This document shows, piece after piece, positions 18,025-27,016 of a DNA stretch of 64,000 nt. The notes beneath the pieces were generated by a model. It saw nothing but the letters and a program-made list of their open reading frames with translations, was not told the DNA's origin and searched no databases. The DNA comes from Aequorivita viscosa (GTDB lineage Bacteria; Bacteroidota; Bacteroidia; Flavobacteriales; Flavobacteriaceae): contig NZ_FNNS01000003.1 of the NCBI RefSeq assembly GCF_900106795.1, positions 82,541 to 146,540 of the forward strand, written 5' to 3'. Made by a program: the position numbers and the translations under genes. Each line of letters starts with the position of its first letter. Positions within the stretch are counted from its first letter, which is position 1.

Positions 18025-18099
18025 AGCCTCTTCCTCGATATTAAAATCGTGTTTCAAACTATATATAACGCCCTGAGAGGGGAGGAAAAGGCTTATTAG
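18025..18099 (+). other. In-frame continuation of the sugar transferase after the TGA codon
   Basis: The 24 codons after TGA translate as SLFLDIKIVF then QTIYNALRGEEKAY and end at TAG 18097-18099. This is the normal terminus of the WcaJ/exopolysaccharide phosphotransferase family (amphipathic helix plus GEEKAY-like end). There is no frameshift and no decay, so the only difference from an intact gene is TGG read as TGA. Confidence 0.85.
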
Positions 18100-18162
18100 A
18101 CGATTAGTTTTTCTCGGAACCAATCTGTAAAGGATAGTAACTAATTTTGAACAAGAAGTAGT

Positions 18163-19476
18163 ATGTTGAATCTTTTCGATTTGTCTCAAAAACTAAATGG
18201 TTTTCCGATGAAGAAAGCCAAAGAGGAATATGAAAGGATCTTAAGTATTCCTGAAGCAGAATATGAAGATTATATTAATCAAAAGAAGAAAGAAATTGTA
18301 ACCTTTCATTTTGAAAATAATGCATTCTATAAAAACCTAGTAGGAAATAGCTTACCAGATAAATGGCATCAGTTACCAGTGATGACCAAAGCCGATTATC
18401 AAAAGCCTTTAGAGCAGAAGCTGTCTATTGGTTATAATAATCCTAAACACCTTTATACAAACAAAACATCAGGATCTACTGGAACCCCAATGTTCTTTGC
18501 AATAGACAAATTTGCCCACGCCATGACTTGGGCAAACATAATCTATAAATATGGATGGTATGGAATTGACTTAAACTCATCGTATCAGGCCCGTTTTTAT
18601 GGTATACCAAAAGATTTTATTGGTTATAGAAAAGAAAGGTTGAAAGATTTTTTAGGAAAAAGGTATCGTTTTTCAATTTTTGATCTTACCGACGACGCAC
18701 TCGAAAGGATTTTAAAGAAATTTAAATCGACACCATTTCAATATATCAACGGGTATACGAGCTCTATAGTGTTATTTGCCAATTATTTGGAATCAAAAGG
18801 AATTGTGCTTAGAGCAGTTTGTCCAACACTGAAGGTATGTATTACTACGGCAGAAATGTTATTTGATAAAGACAAAGCTTTACTTGAAAAACAATTTGGA
18901 GTTCGGGTTGTGAACGAGTATGGTGCTTCAGAAACTGGAATTTTAGCAATTACCAATCTTGAAGATGACTGGCAAGTAAGCTCAGAGTTGTCTTTCATAG
19001 AAATCTTGGACGAAAATAACAATCCTGTTCCCTTAGGTGCTGAAGGCAAGGTGGTTGTTACTAACTTGTTTAACAAAGCACACCCGTTTATTCGTTATGA
19101 AATTGGAGATATGGGTGTTTTGGACGAGAAGTCAACATTTAAAAAACCAATTTTTAAGCATATTACTGGAAGGACAAACGACTTTGTGGTACTACCAAGC
19201 GGCAAAAAAGCATCTGGTCTTACATTTTATTATGTTACCAAAACCGTAATGCAAAATGATGGAAATATTCAAGAATTTGTAATCAAACAAATCGCACGGG
19301 ATACTTTTGAAGTGCTTTATAAGAGTAATGAGCCTTTGACTGCAATACAAATTATAAACATTAAAGCAGCAGCAAAAACCTACTTAGAGCCTAACTTAAA
19401 CTTCAATTTTACACGGAAGGATTTTATTCCAAGATCAAAAAGTGGGAAGTTGAAGCAGTTTGAGTCGTTAATTTAG
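18163..19476 (+). CDS. CapK/PaaK-like adenylate-forming enzyme (phenylacetate-CoA ligase family)
   Basis: 437 residues. The AMP-binding P-loop TSGSTGTPMFF is near residue 104. VVNEYGASETGILAI, YEIGDMGVL and the C-terminal lid region KHITGRTNDFVVLPSGKK complete an acyl-adenylate enzyme fold. Homologues in capsule and O-antigen loci are called CapK. They are thought to activate a carboxylic acid for attachment to a sugar or lipid, but the substrate is not established. It follows the sugar transferase by about 60 bases and meets the GT2 gene tail to tail with a 4-base overlap. A coenzyme A- or thiol-linked acyl donor is inferred only from the family. Confidence 0.82.
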   Translation: MLNLFDLSQKLNGFPMKKAKEEYERILSIPEAEYEDYINQKKKEIVTFHFENNAFYKNLVGNSLPDKWHQLPVMTKADYQKPLEQKLSIGYNNPKHLYTNKTSGSTGTPMFFAIDKFAHAMTWANIIYKYGWYGIDLNSSYQARFYGIPKDFIGYRKERLKDFLGKRYRFSIFDLTDDALERILKKFKSTPFQYINGYTSSIVLFANYLESKGIVLRAVCPTLKVCITTAEMLFDKDKALLEKQFGVRVVNEYGASETGILAITNLEDDWQVSSELSFIEILDENNNPVPLGAEGKVVVTNLFNKAHPFIRYEIGDMGVLDEKSTFKKPIFKHITGRTNDFVVLPSGKKASGLTFYYVTKTVMQNDGNIQEFVIKQIARDTFEVLYKSNEPLTAIQIINIKAAAKTYLEPNLNFNFTRKDFIPRSKSGKLKQFESLI

Positions 19477-20225
19477 TTCTTATACTTTAAGAACCCACGC
19501 ACAGCCCATTGTATCATATAGTAACTGGAATCTAAAACACTTAAGTTCTCTACTTTTCTATAAAACTGCCATTGGTATTTAATGAGGGCAGATTTTTTTC
19601 GAGACAAGGAGTTTTCTCGAATTCGGTAAATGGCTTTTGGTTCTTGAATTCCATAAGCGAAAGGAATTTCTTTTAAATACCGCAACCATAACCCCATGTC
19701 TTGTCTTTTATACACTTCGGGCATAAACTTTTTCCCTAATGTTTCAATATCTAAAAAAGCAGTCAAGCAACTTATTGAATTTGTTTTAAGAATGTCAGTG
19801 TAGGTTACTTTTTGAGGAACGATAAAATCTGAATAGACAAATTCTAACGCTTCATTTGATCGCCTGTAAGAAGAAAAAACAAAATGCACGCCTGTTTTTT
19901 TAATTGTTTTGATACTGGTTTCAATAAAGTCAGAAAACCAAATATCATCCGCGTCTAAGAAAGTCATATACGTTCCTGTTGCCTTTGCAATACCCTTGTT
20001 TCTGGAAACAGCGGGACCGGAATTAACGGTAGATTTGATGAGATGAATCCGGTCATCGGTTTTTTGTATTTGTTTTATGACTGAAATAGTCTGGTCTGTA
20101 GAGCAATCGTCAACAAGAATAAGTTCCCAGTTTGAGTACGTTTGGCTATGTACAGAAGCTATAGTTTCCCTGATGTATTTTTCAGAATTGTAGGTTGGTG
20201 TTATAATGGATACTAAAGCTGTCAT
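19473..20225 (-). CDS. Glycosyltransferase family 2
   Basis: 250 residues from ATG at 20225; the frame extends to a TTG at 20243, but MTALVSIITPTYNSE is the normal family start. The GT-A fold motifs are TPTYNSEKYI, LVDDCSTDQT, GPAVSRNKGIAKA and the metal-binding FLDADDIWF, followed by FMPEVYKRQDMGLWLRYL with an acceptor-side Asp. It should be an inverting transferase acting on the cytoplasmic face. It lies 55 bases downstream of the 2-epimerase gene on the same strand, and both oppose the main locus. Confidence 0.92.
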   Translation of the reverse strand: MTALVSIITPTYNSEKYIRETIASVHSQTYSNWELILVDDCSTDQTISVIKQIQKTDDRIHLIKSTVNSGPAVSRNKGIAKATGTYMTFLDADDIWFSDFIETSIKTIKKTGVHFVFSSYRRSNEALEFVYSDFIVPQKVTYTDILKTNSISCLTAFLDIETLGKKFMPEVYKRQDMGLWLRYLKEIPFAYGIQEPKAIYRIRENSLSRKKSALIKYQWQFYRKVENLSVLDSSYYMIQWAVRGFLKYKN

Positions 20226-20280
20226 GTAATTCTGTATTGGCAAAATCTATTTCAAATGTAGATTCACGTTCGCAATGATT

Positions 20281-21387
20281 CTAGTTGCCTTTTTTTGAAT
20301 AATATATTTCTACTAAATTTTCAATAATTCTTTCTGAAGCTTTTCCATCCCACAGCGGTATTTCTTGCGCTTGTTGCCATTCGTCGTTATTTAACCTTTG
20401 AAATGAAGCAGTTATCTTTTCGATATTATTGGCAACTAATACATTTGTTCCTAAAGTACAGGTTTCTGGTCGTTCCGTCGAGTTTCTAAACGTAAGGCAC
20501 GGAACGTTTAAAATAGACGCTTCTTCGGTAATACCTCCCGAATCTGTTAATATGGCTTTAGCATTTTTTAAAAGGTAAATAAAGTTTAAATACCCTTGTG
20601 GTTCAACTACATGTAAGTTTTTAAATTCACTGGTTATTGCTTCTAAAACTTGTTGCGTTCTAGGGTGAACCGGAAAAATAATAGGAGTATCTCCTGCATG
20701 TGATACAATTGTACGTAAGAGCTCTGCAAACGAAGATCCTTTATCAACATTTGACGGTCTATGTAATGTTAGTAAGAAGTATCCTTTAGGCTTTAAATTA
20801 AAATCGCTCCAAAATGTAGGTTTTTCAATTCGATTTAAATTTTTCAAAAGAGTGTCAATCATTACATTTCCGACAAAAAATATCTTTTCTTTAGAATGGC
20901 CTTCATCAATTAAATTCTGACTGGCTTTTTCCGAGGTAGTAAAGAAATAATCTGTAATGCTGTCGGTGACCATTCGGTTTATTTCTTCAGGCATTGTCCT
21001 GTCGCCACTTCTAATGCCAGCTTCTACGTGTATTAAAGGAATGTTAGCCTTTTTTGTTACAATAGCACAAGCCATTGTTGAGGTTACATCGCCAACTACG
21101 AGCACAAAATCGGGTCTGTTTTCTGCCAATTCTTTTTCAAAAGCAATCATGATACTTGCTGTTTGCTCAGCTTGCGTACCACTTTTAACATCTAAGTTTT
21201 TGTTTGGCTTCGGTATTTGTAACTCATCAAAAAAAGTATCACTCAGTGCAGCGCTATAATGTTGACCGGTATGAATGAGCCTATAGCTAATTGGTTTTTG
21301 CTCGGTCTTAAGCTTTTCTATCGCCTTGATAATTGGCGATATTTTCATAAAATTTGGTCTTGCTCCAGCAACAATTGTTATTTCCAT
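20281..21387 (-). CDS. wecB: Non-hydrolysing UDP-N-acetylglucosamine 2-epimerase
   Basis: 368 residues, the family length. It begins MEITIVAGARPNFMKISPI and contains LIHTGQHYS, VVGDVTSTMACAIV, HVEAGIRSGDRTMPEEINR, LLTLHRPSNVD, PVHPRTQQVLE and LTDSGGITEEASIL, all typical of WecB. It interconverts UDP-GlcNAc and UDP-ManNAc in the cytoplasm. The product could serve the GT26 transferase at 13.5 kb or be oxidised to ManNAcA by an enzyme outside this window. It probably forms a two-gene minus-strand operon with the GT2 gene. Confidence 0.93.
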   Translation of the reverse strand: MEITIVAGARPNFMKISPIIKAIEKLKTEQKPISYRLIHTGQHYSAALSDTFFDELQIPKPNKNLDVKSGTQAEQTASIMIAFEKELAENRPDFVLVVGDVTSTMACAIVTKKANIPLIHVEAGIRSGDRTMPEEINRMVTDSITDYFFTTSEKASQNLIDEGHSKEKIFFVGNVMIDTLLKNLNRIEKPTFWSDFNLKPKGYFLLTLHRPSNVDKGSSFAELLRTIVSHAGDTPIIFPVHPRTQQVLEAITSEFKNLHVVEPQGYLNFIYLLKNAKAILTDSGGITEEASILNVPCLTFRNSTERPETCTLGTNVLVANNIEKITASFQRLNNDEWQQAQEIPLWDGKASERIIENLVEIYYSKKGN

Positions 21388-21835
21388 TAGCGTGAGTTGG
21401 ATTTTGTCTTAATTCGCAAAAATAGGGAAACTGAATGTAAGCCACGTCATTTTTAAACCTCTTTCGTATAATTGACTAACGGCAGATTCATGAAATAGAT
21501 TAATCGTTTTTCTAAACTTGTCAAATAGGCCAAACAGCTTATATTAAGTTGATATTAGATATAAAAAAATGCTTTTAACGCTAAAACGTAGATTTCGTAA
21601 TAAAATGAATTATTTTTGAAGTCGGTATTGAAGAAGCTACCGAAAACAGAGGGAGTAATTGAAGTTGTATTTATAGTGTTGGTTCCAAAATATGTAAAAC
21701 CAATTACATATTGAAGCTGATATTCGGGATGTCATTTTATAAAACTCCTATTTTTGCGCCGAAGAATAGCGTAGCAGCATTTATCATTTAACTATTAACC
21801 TGTAATTTTTTATATAAGTCTAAATACATAATACC
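21388..21835 (+). promoter_or_regulatory. 448-base divergent gap between wecB and purD, with putative promoter boxes
   Basis: No gene is seen. TATTTTTG occurs at 21611-21618 and again at 21749-21756; the second, 80 bases before the purD ATG, is the better purD promoter candidate. No clear -33 element was found. A purine riboswitch fold was looked for by eye and not recognised. This gap marks the right-hand end of the polysaccharide locus. Confidence 0.4.
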
Positions 21836-23107
21836 ATGAACATACTAATCCTAGGCTCTGGCGGTCGTGAACATACGTTTGCCTATTACATTTCTCAAAG
21901 CAATCGTTGCCAAAATTTATTTGTTGCTCCCGGGAATGCGGGCACCGAAACTATTGCAACAAATGTAGCGATAAATAGTACAGATTTTGAAGCTGTTAAA
22001 AATTGTGTTGTTAGCAACAATATAAAAATGGTAGTGGTAGGGCCAGAAGATCCATTAGTTCACGGTATAGCCGATTATTTTGCTGAGACTTATGAATTAA
22101 AAGAGGTTATGCTCATAGGGCCCTCAAAGCGAGGGGCGCTGCTGGAAGGTAGTAAACAGCGCGCAAAAGAGTTTATGATGCAGCACGGCATCCCTACAGC
22201 AGCTTATGAAAGCTTTACGGCTAAATCCTTGGAAGCAGGTAAGTTGTTTTTAGAAACCTTAAATCCGCCATATGTTTTAAAAGCTGATGGATTAGCGGCA
22301 GGAAAAGGAGTATTGATTTTAAACGACCTCAACGAAGCTAAACAAGAACTTGAAAACATGCTTGCCCACAGTAAATTTGGAGATGCGAGCGCTAAAGTGG
22401 TAATTGAAGAGTTTTTAGATGGAATTGAGTTAAGTGTTTTTGTATTAACCGATGGAAAAAATTACAAAATTCTGCCAACAGCCAAAGATTACAAACGAAT
22501 TGGAGAAGGTGATACAGGACTAAATACGGGAGGAATGGGAGCAATTTCCCCAGTACCTTTTGCAGATGCGGAGTTGATGAAAAAAATTGAAGACAGGATT
22601 GTTAAACCAACTGTAAATGGTCTTGCAAAAGAAAATATAGATTACAAAGGTTTTATTTTTATTGGTTTAATAAAAGTGAATAATGAGCCTTATGTTATTG
22701 AGTATAATGTACGTATGGGCGACCCTGAAACAGAAGTTGTCTTACCACGAATAAAAACTGATTTAATCGATTTGTTTGAAGCTACTTACAATCAAAATTT
22801 AGACAAAGTAAATATTGAAATCGATAATAGAGCAGCAACAACTGTAATGTTAGTTTCAGGAGGCTATCCAGAAAATTATGAAAAGGGAAAAGAAATTACA
22901 GGCTTGGAGAATGTAGCAGATTCCATTGTATTTCATGCAGGAACCAAATCGGAAAATGGCAAGGTTCTTACCAACGGGGGGCGCGTTATAGCAATTACTT
23001 CTTTAGATGTCGATTTCAGAAAAGCACTAAAAAAATCCTATCAAAATATCGAGAAGATATCTTTTGATAGGATGAATTATCGTGGCGATATTGGCTTTGA
23101 TTTATAA
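21836..23107 (+). CDS. purD: Phosphoribosylamine-glycine ligase (GAR synthetase)
   Basis: 423 residues, full length. The N-terminal MNILILGSGGREHTFAYYI, VVVGPEDPLVHGIAD, then the ATP-grasp domain (VLKADGLAAGKGVLI, VVIEEFLDGIELSVFVLTDG, DTGLNTGGMGAISP) and YNVRMGDPETEVVLPR are diagnostic. It joins phosphoribosylamine and glycine in purine synthesis. It stands alone with its own promoter gap, meeting the small minus-strand membrane gene 5 bases after its stop. Confidence 0.97.
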   Translation: MNILILGSGGREHTFAYYISQSNRCQNLFVAPGNAGTETIATNVAINSTDFEAVKNCVVSNNIKMVVVGPEDPLVHGIADYFAETYELKEVMLIGPSKRGALLEGSKQRAKEFMMQHGIPTAAYESFTAKSLEAGKLFLETLNPPYVLKADGLAAGKGVLILNDLNEAKQELENMLAHSKFGDASAKVVIEEFLDGIELSVFVLTDGKNYKILPTAKDYKRIGEGDTGLNTGGMGAISPVPFADAELMKKIEDRIVKPTVNGLAKENIDYKGFIFIGLIKVNNEPYVIEYNVRMGDPETEVVLPRIKTDLIDLFEATYNQNLDKVNIEIDNRAATTVMLVSGGYPENYEKGKEITGLENVADSIVFHAGTKSENGKVLTNGGRVIAITSLDVDFRKALKKSYQNIEKISFDRMNYRGDIGFDL

Positions 23108-23112
23108 AAAAA

Positions 23113-23340
23113 TCAAAGGCTTTCGTCAAAGGTATACTGGCTTTCGGTGTTTTCGTCAAATTTTTTAAGTTGTAACATCCAATATATAAAAGCAGCTGCG
23201 GCAATTAAAACAAAAATCCAAGAAACTGCATTTGCCAGGAACCAATTGTCTAGTTCTAACGCTACGATTGCTTTATGAGGAATAAAAAGCACATCTTCAA
23301 AAAGGGAAGCTATTCCTTCCCAAAAACCTTTCCAAGTCAT
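23113..23340 (-). CDS. Small flavobacterial membrane protein, unknown function
   Basis: 75 residues from ATG 23340 (MTWKGFWEGIASLFEDVLFI). The open frame runs on to 23430, but a TAnnTTTG box on the minus strand at 23360-23367 and the divergent gene starting at 23381 argue for the shorter start. The product has an amphipathic N-terminus, one or two hydrophobic segments (NAVSWIFVLIAAAAFIYWML) and an acidic tail ending TFDESL. Short proteins of this form sit next to DUF6427-type genes in Flavobacteriaceae and may belong to the DUF6341 type; this assignment is from memory and is tentative. Confidence 0.7.
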   Translation of the reverse strand: MTWKGFWEGIASLFEDVLFIPHKAIVALELDNWFLANAVSWIFVLIAAAAFIYWMLQLKKFDENTESQYTFDESL

Positions 23341-23359
23341 ATCTTTAAACTTTAGATAG

Positions 23360-23367
23360 CAAAAATA
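23360..23367 (-). promoter_or_regulatory. Putative -7 box for the small membrane-protein gene
   Basis: CAAAAATA on the plus strand reads TATTTTTG on the minus strand, 19 bases before ATG 23340. It decides that start over the longer upstream frame. Confidence 0.5.
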
Positions 23368-23380
23368 TAAAATAACACCC

Positions 23381-24334
23381 ATGCTAACAAGCTTTTTCGG
23401 AAAATCTAAGCCAGTCCATCTTTTAATCATAGGAGGGATTATAGGCTTAGGGTTTATTTGGACTTCATTTAATAATTCCTCACCCGATTTTGATGTTATT
23501 ACTTTTATTCAATTAGTACTACTTCTATGTGCTATTGTGTTTAGCATCATTCTGTTAGATTTTATTGTAGGCAAAAATCATTTAACACAGTCTAATGCTT
23601 ATGCCATCTTTTTTTATGCCTTATTTATTGCAATGTTTCCTGTTATTTTTCAAAATCCGGAGATAATTTGGGCAAATGTATTTTTGTTATTAGCTTTTAG
23701 AAGAATAATAAGCTTGCGAAAGGACTCAAATTCGAAGAAAAAAATTCTAGACGGAGCAATTTGGGTAACAGTGGCGTCTATATTTAATTTTTGGAGTTTT
23801 TTGTTTTTTATTCCACTTTGGATTGCAATTATCCGAAAACCAAACCTTACTGCTAGGGAGACGCTTATTCCAATTGTTGGCTTTTTTGCTGTCCTTCTCA
23901 CTAATGCTGCGTTTCAGCTGTTGGCAAATGATACGTTTATTTGGTTCTTTTCATCTAAACAACCTATTGGGTTAGATTTTTCATTGTATAATTTTTCAGA
24001 AGTACTTATTCCCACTACATTAGTGTTGACGCTATTATTATTTACATGGCTTATTAGAATATTGCGATTGGGGTCTGTTTCATTAAAAGAGAAGTCCAAC
24101 TATATGATCTTTTTTACCGTTGTAGTTGCTAGCGTTGCGATAGCTGTTTGTACTCCTGAAAAAAACGGCTCTGAATTATTGTTTCTATTTGCCCCAACAG
24201 CCATTCTATGTGCTAATTATATTGAGGGTAGCGATAAACGCAACTATGAAAAAGGTGACGTAGCAGAATATTGGTTTAAAGAAATTGTGCTGTGGATAGT
24301 CTGCCTGTTTGGCCTATTATTCTTGTTTTTATAA
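23381..24334 (+). CDS. Polytopic membrane protein, DUF6427-like
   Basis: 317 residues with about 9-10 membrane segments. The start MLTSFFGKSKPVHLLIIGGI and the internal FRRIISLRKDSNSKKKILDGAIWVTVAS (given in part) match a conserved flavobacterial family that I associate with DUF6427. Function unknown. Homologues are usually adjacent to purD, as here, with the small minus-strand gene in between. The C-terminus ends in two hydrophobic helices. Confidence 0.78.
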   Translation: MLTSFFGKSKPVHLLIIGGIIGLGFIWTSFNNSSPDFDVITFIQLVLLLCAIVFSIILLDFIVGKNHLTQSNAYAIFFYALFIAMFPVIFQNPEIIWANVFLLLAFRRIISLRKDSNSKKKILDGAIWVTVASIFNFWSFLFFIPLWIAIIRKPNLTARETLIPIVGFFAVLLTNAAFQLLANDTFIWFFSSKQPIGLDFSLYNFSEVLIPTTLVLTLLLFTWLIRILRLGSVSLKEKSNYMIFFTVVVASVAIAVCTPEKNGSELLFLFAPTAILCANYIEGSDKRNYEKGDVAEYWFKEIVLWIVCLFGLLFLFL

Positions 24335-24492
24335 CTTTATTTGATTTAGATAATTATACATTCAAATATTCTTGAGGTTATAATTTCGAAAGTGCTTAGC
24401 AGATCATTGCGCACCGCTTCCAAAATACCACTTAAAATAAATCTACTACTTATCGGGAATCCTTACCTTTGGGCGGTCTTTAAAAAAATGTT

Positions 24493-26886
24493 TTGAACAA
24501 ACTTTTCAGTATCGGATTTTGGGGCGTTGTAGCTCGTTTTATTTTGCGGAATCGTACGGGGATTTTAATAGTTATCGCGCTATTAACCGTGCTGCTCGCC
24601 ATGCAATGGAAAAATATGCGCTTTACCTACACAGAAGCCAATTTATTGCCCGATGACCACCCTGTTAATCTAGAATACGATGTGTTTTTAAAACATTTTG
24701 GAGAAGAAGGAAACCTTATAGTAATGGGTGTGAAAGATTCTGCTATTTTCACTCCTAAAAAATTCCAAGCGTGGCACCGGCTTTCAAAAGATATTGAAAA
24801 ATTTAGTGAGGTTGAATTTACCCTTTCAGTAGGCAATTTAAAACAACTTCAAAAACGAACCGATACCGTTGGATTTGAATTAGTACCGTTTATAAAAGAT
24901 TCGGTTTTTACAGATGCCAGCTTGGCGCAATATAAAGACGATCTTTTCAATAAACTTCCCTTTTACGACGGACTTATCTACAGTCCGAGCAAAAAGTCTA
25001 TCCGCTCTGCTATTTATCTTAAAAAGGACATCGTAAACACTGCTGATAGAAAAGATTTTGTTGTAAATGATCTGATTCCGTTAGTTAAAAATTTTGAAAA
25101 CGAAACGGGGGTTAAGGTACACACTTCGGGTATGCCTTACATCCGCACCTTGAATTCACAAAGTATTATTGATGAAATCGGTCTTTTTATTGGAGGTGCT
25201 TTGCTCGTTACTTCCTTGATATTCTTTTTCTTTTTCCGCTCTTGGCGTGCCACTTTTATCTCAATGTGTACCGTAATCATCGGCGTTATGTGGGCTTTCG
25301 GAATACTGGGCTTGTTACAATATGAAATAACAGTTCTTACAGCATTAATTCCTCCGTTGATAATTGTAATCGGAATTCCAAATTGTGTTTTCTTGATTAA
25401 TAAATACCAACAAGAAATAAAACTGCACGGAAATCAAGCAAAATCGTTGCAACGCGTTATTACTAAAGTTGGGAATGCAACTTTAATGACTAACCTTACT
25501 ACCGCTTGTGGTTTTGCGACATTTATATTAGTCAAAAGTGAATTGTTGCGCGAATTCGGGATTGTAGCTTCCATAAACATCGTTGCTATTTTCCTTTTAA
25601 GTTTGCTAATTATCCCAATAGTTTACAGCTATATGGCGGTGCCAAAATACAAGCACCTTAAACACCTTAATAAAAACTGGATAAGCAAATTTTCAGGATG
25701 GATTGAGCGTATGGTGAAGGAAAGACAAATTACTATTTACATTGCTGCTGTTTTGGTACTTTGCGCTAGTATTATAGGAATATACAACATTAAAATTTCG
25801 GGCAGCATCATTGAAGATATGCCCAAAAACACAGATTTCTTTTCAGATATACGCTTTTTTGAAAAGGAATACGAAGGCATTATGCCCCTAGAAATAATGG
25901 TAGACACTAAGAAGAAAAAAGGTGTAATGAGTCTACCTACCTTAAAACGAATTGATGAACTGCAAGACCACATAAAAGAGATCCCAGAATTTGCAAACCC
26001 TATTTCCGTAGTCGAGTTGGTTAAATATTCTAAACAAGCGTATTACAACGGAAATCCTGAGTATTATCAACTTCCTAATAATCAAGAAAGAACTTTTATT
26101 CTTTCGTATGCTAAAAGCAGCAATACAGATACAAATTTATTGAGTAGCTATGTTGATACTACTGGGCAATTTGCGCGTATTACAACGTTTATGAAAGATA
26201 CCGAGCCCGATAGGTTTAAACGTATTGAAGAAGATCTGAACACAAAAATTGAGAAGATTTTCCCATCAGATCGTTACAATGTTTCAGTAACCGGAAAAGC
26301 GTTGGTGTTTCAGAAAGGAACACATTACTTAGTCAACAATTTAATTTTATCGTTATCATTGGCCATTTTATTAATAGCCACCTTTATGGCTTGGATGTTC
26401 CGAAGCTTTAAAATGATAATAATCTCCCTTATTCCAAACCTATTGCCTTTAATAATTACGGCGGGAGTAATGGGCTTTGTTGGTGTTCCTATTAAACCGT
26501 CGACTATTTTAGTATTCAGCATTGCCTTCGGAATTTCTGTGGACGACACAATTCACTTTTTGGCAAAATACAGGCAGGAACTCGTTGCCAATAATTGGAA
26601 GATAAAGAAATCGGTTTTTGCCGCGCTTCGTGAAACGACCGTAAGTATGTTTTATACATCTATTGTGCTTTTCTTTGGGTTTTCAGTATTTACAATTTCG
26701 AGTTTTGGAGGCACAGTTGCTTTAGGGGCCTTAGTTTCAATAACGCTTCTATTTGCGATGCTCTCTAATTTATTGCTTCTTCCCACCTTATTATTGTCCT
26801 TGGAGCGAAGTATAGCCAATAAAGAAACAATGCGAAAGCCAGCCATCGAAATATTGCCCGATGCCGAAGATGAAGAAAGTAATTAA
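24493..26886 (+). CDS. RND/MMPL superfamily exporter (COG1033-like)
   Basis: 797 residues starting at TTG 24493, because the only close ATG (24488) is out of frame and stops at once. The protein shows two repeats of one helix, a periplasmic domain and five helices. The sterol-sensing-like blocks are LTALIPPLIIVIGIPNCVFLINKY and ILVFSIAFGISVDDTIHFLAKY (given in part), each with the Asp/Asn-containing helix 4 of RND proteins. It is shorter than AcrB-type pumps and has no MFP or TolC neighbour, so it may export lipids or hydrophobic compounds. The substrate is unknown. Confidence 0.85.
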   Translation: MNKLFSIGFWGVVARFILRNRTGILIVIALLTVLLAMQWKNMRFTYTEANLLPDDHPVNLEYDVFLKHFGEEGNLIVMGVKDSAIFTPKKFQAWHRLSKDIEKFSEVEFTLSVGNLKQLQKRTDTVGFELVPFIKDSVFTDASLAQYKDDLFNKLPFYDGLIYSPSKKSIRSAIYLKKDIVNTADRKDFVVNDLIPLVKNFENETGVKVHTSGMPYIRTLNSQSIIDEIGLFIGGALLVTSLIFFFFFRSWRATFISMCTVIIGVMWAFGILGLLQYEITVLTALIPPLIIVIGIPNCVFLINKYQQEIKLHGNQAKSLQRVITKVGNATLMTNLTTACGFATFILVKSELLREFGIVASINIVAIFLLSLLIIPIVYSYMAVPKYKHLKHLNKNWISKFSGWIERMVKERQITIYIAAVLVLCASIIGIYNIKISGSIIEDMPKNTDFFSDIRFFEKEYEGIMPLEIMVDTKKKKGVMSLPTLKRIDELQDHIKEIPEFANPISVVELVKYSKQAYYNGNPEYYQLPNNQERTFILSYAKSSNTDTNLLSSYVDTTGQFARITTFMKDTEPDRFKRIEEDLNTKIEKIFPSDRYNVSVTGKALVFQKGTHYLVNNLILSLSLAILLIATFMAWMFRSFKMIIISLIPNLLPLIITAGVMGFVGVPIKPSTILVFSIAFGISVDDTIHFLAKYRQELVANNWKIKKSVFAALRETTVSMFYTSIVLFFGFSVFTISSFGGTVALGALVSITLLFAMLSNLLLLPTLLLSLERSIANKETMRKPAIEILPDAEDEESN

Positions 26887-26990
26887 GCAATTTTAAAACA
26901 ATAAGTTTATAATTGAATATGCGCCATTTTCATTATGTGTTCGAATGTAGAATCGGGTGTATTTCACTTTTTTTGAATTTTATTTAAAAG

Positions 26991-26998
26991 TATCTTTA
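26991..26998 (+). promoter_or_regulatory. Putative asnS promoter
   Basis: TATCTTTA at 26991-26998, with TTTTG at 26971-26975 upstream, resembles the Bacteroidota -33/-7 pair with a slightly short 15-base spacer. It lies inside the 5' extension of the asnS frame and 19 bases before ATG 27017, so it supports that start. Confidence 0.5.
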
Positions 26999-27016
26999 CA
27001 ACTCAAAATAATACCA

